Shown here: positions 42,301 to 45,887 of the stretch, piece by piece
How positions within the stretch are numbered: position 1 is the first letter of the stretch
How the letters are laid out: every line of letters starts with the position of its first letter
From: an uncultured Prevotellaceae bacterium
Lineage (GTDB): Bacteria; Bacteroidota; Bacteroidia; Bacteroidales; Bacteroidaceae
Length of the DNA stretch: 45,887 bases
NCBI GenBank assembly: GCA_902769705.1
Contig: CACXPX010000025.1
Location: 1-45,887 of the forward strand
Direction: 5' to 3'
Position numbers and translations under genes: made by a program
The notes under the pieces: model-generated
Database searches by the model: none
Seen by the model: only the letters and a program-made list of their open reading frames with translations
Told to the model about the DNA's origin: nothing

Positions 42301-42875
42301 TCACCGAAGGCGCCACTTGCCACTATTCGTGGTATGTACCGCAGGATGTTCCAGGTCTTATTGATGTGATGGGTGGTTCTCAACGTTTTGAGGAGAAACT
42401 CGATTCCATGTTCGGAAGTTCTCCTCTATACTGGCACGGAAACGAGCCTTGTCATCAGATTCCTTTCCTTTTCAACTACACCGCCCATCCGTGGAAAACC
42501 CAGCGTTGGGTGCGCCATATACTTTCCACAGAGTATAACGACACAGCAGGAGGACTCTCTGGCAACGATGATGCCGGGCAGATGTCGGCTTGGTATCTTT
42601 TTGCCGCTATGGGATTCTATCCCGTATGCCCGTCCATTCCCGTCTACGAGCTGGCTTCTCCCTCGTTCAAACGCGTGACGCTCAATCTGGAGAACGGCCG
42701 ACAGTTTGTTATCGATGCCCCCAATGCCAGCTCTGAGAACATCTATGTGCGCAAAACGACCATCAACGGGCAGCCTCTTCCTTCGTCAAAAGTATTTGGA
42801 AGTGCATTCTCCATTTCTCACGAAGACATCCTTCGTGGCGGAACTCTCCAATTCGACATGACCGCCCACCCATAA
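39399..42875 (+). CDS. Fusion protein: histidine acid phosphatase domain plus GH92 alpha-mannosidase
   Basis: 1158 residues in one open frame, with signal peptide MRKTLLTFSFFLCLGVFVKAQ. Residues about 25-400 are a branch-2 histidine phosphatase: YISHYGRHGSRWL (nucleophile H60 in RHGSR, 59-63), a helical cap, and the HD proton-donor motif LRFGHDTNLY (310-311). This fold removes phosphate from phytate, sugar phosphates and other monoesters. Residues about 435-1158 are GH92: WDTYRALHPLYTLIAP, YITEGATCHYSWYVPQDV (acid E970), and GNDDAGQMSAWYLFAAMGFYP (1055-1075, with the base aspartate). The GH92 part lacks the usual VDPFIGT opening. A natural substrate would be a phosphorylated mannoside. In-frame heptad arrays occur at 39507, 41451 and 41652. 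Both domain calls are strong; the joint function is inference. Confidence 0.92.
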   Translation: MRKTLLTFSFFLCLGVFVKAQKSPEQMGGVYYAYPIPSAITQQPTPIALQPFYISHYGRHGSRWLPSDERYEWVNRHFDDKRNLTPLGKSVRKRLAKIWKNARGNGGQLTPLGGRQHEGIARRMYDRFPQLFTADARLTAHSSTVSRCKSSMEHFVGELKRANPALQINPMTREEDMAWIAYSSTEQKKLEQNTRIPLSVSPDRLMRSLFKDPSIISDADAQKLLTELHTIASDMQDVEIGVSLYDIFTDEELWAVYRQNNERMTICNGDVILNDGIPARSAISLWRRIEADADAMIASGGKGADLRFGHDTNLYRLLTLMSVDTSGKGMDEILPMAANLQMVFYKKKEDGKCFVQLFHNEHPVSIANLSPHLSNTLYAWQDLKSLVNNRIHRLEHLRQLCSLNTMVGTAQANTLSAGLFGKGSEEHGQTLPAVLEPNGQNFWTPQTRDTEQKCIAPYYYTDSLFQGFRNSHWIVGGCTQDYGSFTVAALGGKLRTSPDMRATPFDHAHEISHPHYYAVTLPQEQLKAELTATSHTAMMRLTPIPRRKAKEDGALIHIVIQPNSDEGQGFVTVDTLTRTIYGYNPVHRIYQGWGEQAGFSGHFVLKYTDEIVDFGTFEGETTFPRHTSIHQHPTPSDLTSTHHPELATPVGVYLTFKGDVGRPLLLTMSSSFTSREGALKNMKQETGDGSVSFDEMAQNLASSWISRLHTIDVEDPDTARVNQFYGALYRASFLPREMSDVDGAYPQFANGITHHPSHITHHPSPKYYGEFSMWDTYRALHPLYTLIAPKKSAEMMQSLVTMYEEGGWLPIFPCWNSYTVAMIGDHCSSVLADAYVKGIRDFDVQKAYEGMRKNAFQTPADSAEYKNGMGRRALTSYLKYGYIPLEDKVLDAFHTEEQTSRTFEYAYDDFAVAQMAKALGRDDDYKLLMKRSGNWRNVINPSTGWADGRHADGSWEGNTDLTHRKPYITEGATCHYSWYVPQDVPGLIDVMGGSQRFEEKLDSMFGSSPLYWHGNEPCHQIPFLFNYTAHPWKTQRWVRHILSTEYNDTAGGLSGNDDAGQMSAWYLFAAMGFYPVCPSIPVYELASPSFKRVTLNLENGRQFVIDAPNASSENIYVRKTTINGQPLPSSKVFGSAFSISHEDILRGGTLQFDMTAHP
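39507..39548 (+). repeat. In-frame 7-nt array, unit CCATCAC
   Basis: Six heptads beginning CC (CCATCAG, CCATCAC, CCAACAG, CCAACCC, CCATCGC, CCTACAG) encode the proline-rich link between the signal peptide region and the RHGSR strand. Confidence 0.75.
41451..41467 (+). repeat. In-frame 7-nt repeat, unit GAGACGG
   Basis: Two GAGACGG units and a partial third encode ETGDGS inside the GH92 domain. It is short, so listed only as part of the general pattern. Confidence 0.5.
41652..41693 (+). repeat. In-frame 7-nt array, unit ATCACCC, encoding a His-rich loop
   Basis: Six heptads (ATTACCC, ACCACCC, ATCACAT, ATCACCC, ACCACCC, ATCACCC), 42 nt, equal exactly 14 codons and encode ITHHPSHITHHPSP between FANG and KYYGEFSMWDTYR. 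The same unit, complemented, fills the proA-argF' spacer at 9615. Confidence 0.9.
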
Positions 42876-42915
42876 TCCAAACTCAAGAATTCAGAAACTT
42901 ATTATTTTTAGAATC

Positions 42916-43287
42916 ATGATACAACCCGGACTTACACACACAAGCATCTTGAAAGTAGAAGAACAGCATACTGCCGCAGCCATCGGCTCGGGCGATATGC
43001 AAGTATTGGCAACCCCCATCATGCTCGCTTTGATGGAGAATGCAGCCATGTTGGCTGTCGACCAGGAATTGTCAGAAGACCTCACCACCGTTGGCTCATT
43101 CATCGAGAGCACCCATCTACGCCCCTCTCAACTCGGCGCAGAGGTGGTTGCCACAGCCCAGCTCACCGCTGTCGATGGCCGCAAACTCTCGTTTCATGTC
43201 GTAGCTATGCAGGAAGATGTTGTCATCGGTGAGGGTTCTCACACGCGCTATATCGTCAACCGCGAACGCTTCTTGGCTTCTTTGTAG
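42916..43287 (+). CDS. Hot-dog fold thioesterase (FlK-like)
   Basis: 123 residues. The pattern LATPIMLALMENAAM (T33, E41) and STHLRPSQLG (H67) corresponds to the Thr-Glu-His set of fluoroacetyl-CoA thioesterase and its relatives, followed by hot-dog strands (AEVVATAQLTAVDGRKLSFHVVA). It should hydrolyse a small acyl-CoA; the natural substrate of most such proteins is unknown. It follows the phosphatase-GH92 gene by 40 bp, with a bidirectional terminator after it. Confidence 0.85.
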   Translation: MIQPGLTHTSILKVEEQHTAAAIGSGDMQVLATPIMLALMENAAMLAVDQELSEDLTTVGSFIESTHLRPSQLGAEVVATAQLTAVDGRKLSFHVVAMQEDVVIGEGSHTRYIVNRERFLASL

Positions 43288-43346
43288 CTGATAGAGCAGA
43301 TATTAGAAAGCAATTCTAATCAGATTTCGCTGGTAGAAAACCGCAA

Positions 43347-43396
43347 GAAAAAAGCCATTTCAGACTCTAGGCTGAGTTTGAAATGGCCGTTTTTGT
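43347..43396. terminator. Bidirectional rho-independent terminator
   Basis: GCCATTTCA (43354-43362) pairs with TGAAATGGC (43379-43387), extended inward by GACTC and GAGTT. An A-run precedes and a T-run follows the stem. It sits between the convergent thioesterase and DUF4923 genes. Confidence 0.9.
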
Positions 43397-43424
43397 GTTT
43401 CGCGTTGCGTTGTTCTGCTTGTCC

Positions 43425-44051
43425 TTACTTTTTCATGTCGAATCCTAAACGCACGCCATTGTAGTTGGTGCTCAGGTCGCCGATGGTCTGCAATGTGGCA
43501 TTTCCGCTTATGGCTGCTACGGTTTGCAGAACGGTGAGCAATTTTTTCGACTCGAAGAGAATGCTCATACCATTCACCGTACGCTTGGTGTAGGCAGGTA
43601 TCGTGAAGAGCAGGGTCTTCAGGGTGATTTGGCAAGTCTGCTGGTCGTAAGTGTAGTTGCCGCTGATGGTCTTACCCAGAATCTTGGCGGTGAACGTGTT
43701 ATCTTGGTTGAATTGGATGACGGTGTTGGAAGAAGACACACCGAACTGCTTGTAATACGTATTCAGTTCTTCGCGTATCTTAGCTGCTGCCACTTCACCT
43801 CCAGCTTTTGCCAACAGATTTTCGCTGGTGAAAGCCACACCAGGCTGCGTGTAACGCCAAGTGCCGATGAGTTCGGCTTGTGAGGGCTTGTCCAATCCAA
43901 TGACGCTGATGAGGATGTTGCCGAGCGACTGTCCGCTGGCAGCAGGGCCGAAGATGTTTCCTAATACGCCTCCTGAGCCGTCGCCCATCGTACCACAACT
44001 GGCCAAAGCCAGACATACCAGCCCTGCCAGGAAGATTCTTGCTTTTTTCAT
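43425..44051 (-). CDS. DUF4923 family lipoprotein
   Basis: 208 residues. A lipoprotein signal (MKKARIFLAGLVCLALAS|C, C19) is followed by a glycine-rich segment, then LIGTWRYTQPGVAFTSENLLAKAGG and FNQDNTFTAKILGKTISGNYTYD, a lipocalin-like strand pattern. It resembles the Bacteroidales family DUF4923, whose function is unknown. It begins 38 bp after the BI-1 gene stop, so the two are probably one transcript. Confidence 0.8.
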   Translation of the reverse strand: MKKARIFLAGLVCLALASCGTMGDGSGGVLGNIFGPAASGQSLGNILISVIGLDKPSQAELIGTWRYTQPGVAFTSENLLAKAGGEVAAAKIREELNTYYKQFGVSSSNTVIQFNQDNTFTAKILGKTISGNYTYDQQTCQITLKTLLFTIPAYTKRTVNGMSILFESKKLLTVLQTVAAISGNATLQTIGDLSTNYNGVRLGFDMKK

Positions 44052-44089
44052 ATCTCTCTCGTGTTTAGTTTATGTTTCTTTTTCATTCA

Positions 44090-44806
44090 TCAATCGCTAC
44101 CGCGTCCGAAGAAACGAAGCAGATAGAGGAACAAGTTGATGAAGTCGAGGTAAAGCGCCAGCGAACCCATCAGGGCCACTTTCTGAGCACCTTCGTCCAT
44201 ATCCATCTGCATGGCCAGCATGCGCTTGATTTTCTGAGAGTCGTAGGCCGTCAATCCCACGAATACCAGCACACCCACTCCCGAAATCACGAGGTCCATC
44301 AGCGGACTCTTCAGGAAGATGTTCACAATGCCGGCGATGATGAGGCCGATGACAGCCATGATGCCCAATTTGCCCCACGATGTCAGGTCGCTCTTCGTGA
44401 AGTATCCAAAGACAGCCATAGCGCCGAACGTGCCTGCTGTGATGAAGAACGTCTTGGTAATCACGCTTGTCGAATAGATGGCGAAGATGGAAGACATCGT
44501 AGCGCCGTTAATCACCGAATAAAGGATGAAGAACAGCGTGGCCGAGGTCAGCGACAGTTTTTGGATACGTGCCGAGAGGAAAAACACCAACGCCAACTCC
44601 ACGATGATGAGGCCGAAGAAGGTGAACTTGCTCGAATAAATCAGGCTCAGCAAGGCGGGTGACGAAGCTACGCCATAAGCCGTGATGGCCGTAATCACCA
44701 AGGCCAGCGTCATCCAAACATATACTTTGCGCATCAGCGCAGGAAAGGCAAGAGACAATCCTCTTTCCTTCTCGTTAATCATTCTTTCCAAATCTTGATA
44801 TTCCAT
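44090..44806 (-). CDS. Bax inhibitor-1/YccA family membrane protein
   Basis: 238 residues from the ATG at 44806. An upstream TTG (44836) was rejected because it overlaps the promoter. Seven hydrophobic segments are visible, beginning KVYVWMTLALVITAITAYG and ending with MGSLALYLDFINLFLYLLRFFG, the conserved BI-1 C-terminus. GLTAYDSQKIKRM is the typical loop with the Asp of the pH-sensing pair. Bacterial homologues (YetJ, YccA) are calcium-leak or FtsH-associated proteins of the inner membrane. The cytoplasmic N-terminus MEYQDLERMINEKERG is charged. Confidence 0.93.
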   Translation of the reverse strand: MEYQDLERMINEKERGLSLAFPALMRKVYVWMTLALVITAITAYGVASSPALLSLIYSSKFTFFGLIIVELALVFFLSARIQKLSLTSATLFFILYSVINGATMSSIFAIYSTSVITKTFFITAGTFGAMAVFGYFTKSDLTSWGKLGIMAVIGLIIAGIVNIFLKSPLMDLVISGVGVLVFVGLTAYDSQKIKRMLAMQMDMDEGAQKVALMGSLALYLDFINLFLYLLRFFGRGSD

Positions 44807-44833
44807 TCTGTTTTGTTTTGATAGTTGAACATG

Positions 44834-44841
44834 CAAAGATA
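44834..44841 (-). promoter_or_regulatory. -7 element of the BI-1/DUF4923 operon
   Basis: TATCTTTG on the minus strand, 27 bp before the ATG at 44806, which fixes the start codon choice. Confidence 0.7.
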
Positions 44842-45089
44842 ATTTTTTTCTATTGTAATTGCAAAAATGATGCCATTTTTTTCACGAAGTTTATGGAAAA
44901 TGTGGCCGAAGTCCCATAGAATGCGCTTTTTAAGAATGACAAGCGGCCTATTTTATGATTCTTCTTGCGAGCTGTTTATCATATAATAAGGTGAAAAATT
45001 GGCAGTTGACAGGCGAAACTTCTGAGGCAAGTTGTCATATGCAACGCATTGTTGACCAGCTTTCATGCTCTCAGACATACGCTCGTCGA
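44842..45089. other. Noncoding spacer, nothing recognised
   Basis: AT-rich sequence between the BI-1 promoter and repeat copy C. Short ORFs on both strands resemble nothing known. Confidence 0.4.
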
Positions 45090-45487
45090 CTTTTTTCTTT
45101 ATGAAAAAGCACGACAAATTTTTGTCAACTTTCCCGCTCAATCTAGAAAAGAATTGTGTAAAGAATATTTACCGCCACACTCTTCCACCTTCACTTTATG
45201 CCGCGAAATTTGTCACTTGTGGCTTCTGAGGTCGTCATTTGTGGCTTTTGACCTTGTCATTAGCGGCATCTGAGCCGCTCATTTGCCACAAGTGAGAGCC
45301 TCAAAGCATAGCTCTGACAACCTCAAAGCATAGTTTTTACATGCTCAAAAGATGTAAAGAAAACGGAAGTCTTTGATAGTCAACGACTTCCGAAAATGCT
45401 CATTTTTCGCATATTTGCCCACGAAAGAAAAAATTTTTCAACCGATGGCCTTCTCGTGAGGCTGAAATTCAGAATAATCTTGACAAT
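45090..45487 (+). repeat. Dispersed intergenic element, copy C (fullest periodic core)
   Basis: Same order as copy A: CACGACAAAT and TCTAGAAAAG at the left, the palindrome GTAAAGAATATTTAC (45158-45172), and then a core where TCA recurs at 45213, 45235, 45257, 45279, 45301, 45323 and 45345, seven units at exactly 22 nt. Next come an inverted repeat CGGAAGT...ACTTCCG (about 45365-45395) and a right end near ATCTTGACAA. It lies about 200 bp upstream of the presumed rRNA promoter. Confidence 0.87.
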
Positions 45488-45686
45488 CAGTACTCGTCAA
45501 CACGCAAAGGGCCAAGTGTCAATTGGCGTTCTTGAAGCTATATATATAATAATATGTTTATGCGAGAAAAATGCAAAATTTGGTAGTTCAAAAAGCCATT
45601 CCAACTCCATTTTGTTCCGTAATAAGTGTATTTTTGTCAATAAATCAGAAAACTTTTCATTTTCCCTTCATTTTCTTCCCAAAATA
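45488..45686. other. AT-rich spacer upstream of the terminal promoter
   Basis: No gene or clear repeat is visible. It could hold upstream activating AT-tracts of the strong promoter that follows. Confidence 0.4.
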
Positions 45687-45718
45687 TTTGGTGGGTTCGT
45701 GGATAAGTAGTACCTTTG
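45687..45718 (+). promoter_or_regulatory. Strong canonical Bacteroidetes promoter, probably for an rRNA operon
   Basis: TTTG (45687-45690), exactly 20 bp, then TACCTTTG (45711-45718). It matches the consensus completely and points out of the window. Confidence 0.82.
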
Positions 45719-45887
45719 CATCCGCTTTCGCCCAAGAGGGGCGTTGGTGACTGAGAAAGAGTTCTTTGAAAGGATTACATAAGACAGAGAAGTAGTACAA
45801 GAAGCGGCACGGCTTCCGGGGCTTCCGCCCCTGTAAGTGAAGTCCGTGCCAGGGCGGCGTCTCGTCCACCCCTTGGGTGTTGGATGT
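45719..45887 (+). ncRNA. Structured transcript leader, probably pre-16S rRNA leader (runs off the window)
   Basis: There is no ORF in the transcribed direction. GAGTTCTTTGAAAGGATTAC resembles the boxA-containing leaders upstream of 16S rRNA in Bacteroidales. GGCACGG (45806-45812) pairs with CCGTGCC (45844-45850), enclosing GGGGC/GCCCC (45818-45822/45827-45831). The 16S gene itself is not reached, so the identification is inference from the promoter strength and leader pattern. Confidence 0.5.

Noticed and set aside
45210-45363. Possible CRISPR array from the 22-nt periodic units
   Set aside because: Units are contiguous and degenerate with no unique spacers of constant length and no cas genes nearby.
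1-45887. tRNA genes, insertion sequences, integrases and toxin-antitoxin pairs
   Set aside because: Looked for on both strands; no cloverleaf, transposase motif or typical pair was found, though reading by eye can miss a tRNA.

Overview
The window reads as chromosomal DNA from a Bacteroidales bacterium, most likely Prevotellaceae. The support is a SusC/SusD pair, Bacteroidetes-type promoters (TTTG, about 20 bp, TAnnTTTG), BACON, DUF4421 and DUF4923 proteins, a BspA-like leucine-rich repeat protein, and an ArgF'-type N-succinylornithine carbamoyltransferase. I see no tRNA, transposase, integrase or CRISPR array. A strong promoter and a structured leader at the right edge probably belong to an rRNA operon that begins just beyond the window.

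Layout. 1-4.2 kb: the end of a TolC-type efflux gene, a DUF4421 outer-membrane protein and a CPA2 cation:proton antiporter. 4.7-7.6 kb: a PfkB sugar kinase, an LpxH-type hydrolase, a four-helix-bundle protein and a SufT-like DUF59 protein. 7.2-15.9 kb, minus strand: a long run argD-proC-XRE/cupin regulator-acyl-CoA synthetase-proB-proA-argF'-threonine aldolase-DUF59. 16.3-20.8 kb: a BACON lipoprotein and a membrane-spanning Kelch/AraC regulator, lying between the two halves of the arginine cluster. 21.6-25.4 kb, minus strand: argR-GNAT-argG-pspC-argC. 25.8-32.3 kb, plus strand: a glycan-uptake locus GH28-SusC-SusD. 33.3-42.9 kb: an LRR surface protein and two GH92 enzymes flanking a secreted protein of unknown function. 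42.9-44.8 kb: a hot-dog thioesterase, a DUF4923 lipoprotein and a Bax-inhibitor-1 family protein.

Metabolic logic. The window carries the whole glutamate-to-proline route (ProB, ProA, ProC) and much of arginine synthesis (ArgC, ArgD, ArgF', ArgG, the repressor ArgR, and a GNAT that may supply the first acylation). ArgB, the deacylase and ArgH are not here. The GH28-SusCD locus probably imports and cuts a pectin-like glycan. The GH92 genes point to alpha-mannoside or N-glycan degradation.

Most unusual content. (1) A 1158-residue protein joins a histidine acid phosphatase (RHGSR and HD motifs) to a GH92 mannosidase. (2) The SusC protein has an OmpA-like domain added after its barrel. (3) A dispersed intergenic element of about 370-400 bp occurs three times and is built on an exact 22-nt period; related 22-nt arrays occur elsewhere. 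(4) Seven-nucleotide-period arrays of very different base composition are scattered between genes, directly against start codons, and in frame inside both GH92 genes. Points 3 and 4 suggest a repeat-generating process that the annotated genes do not explain.
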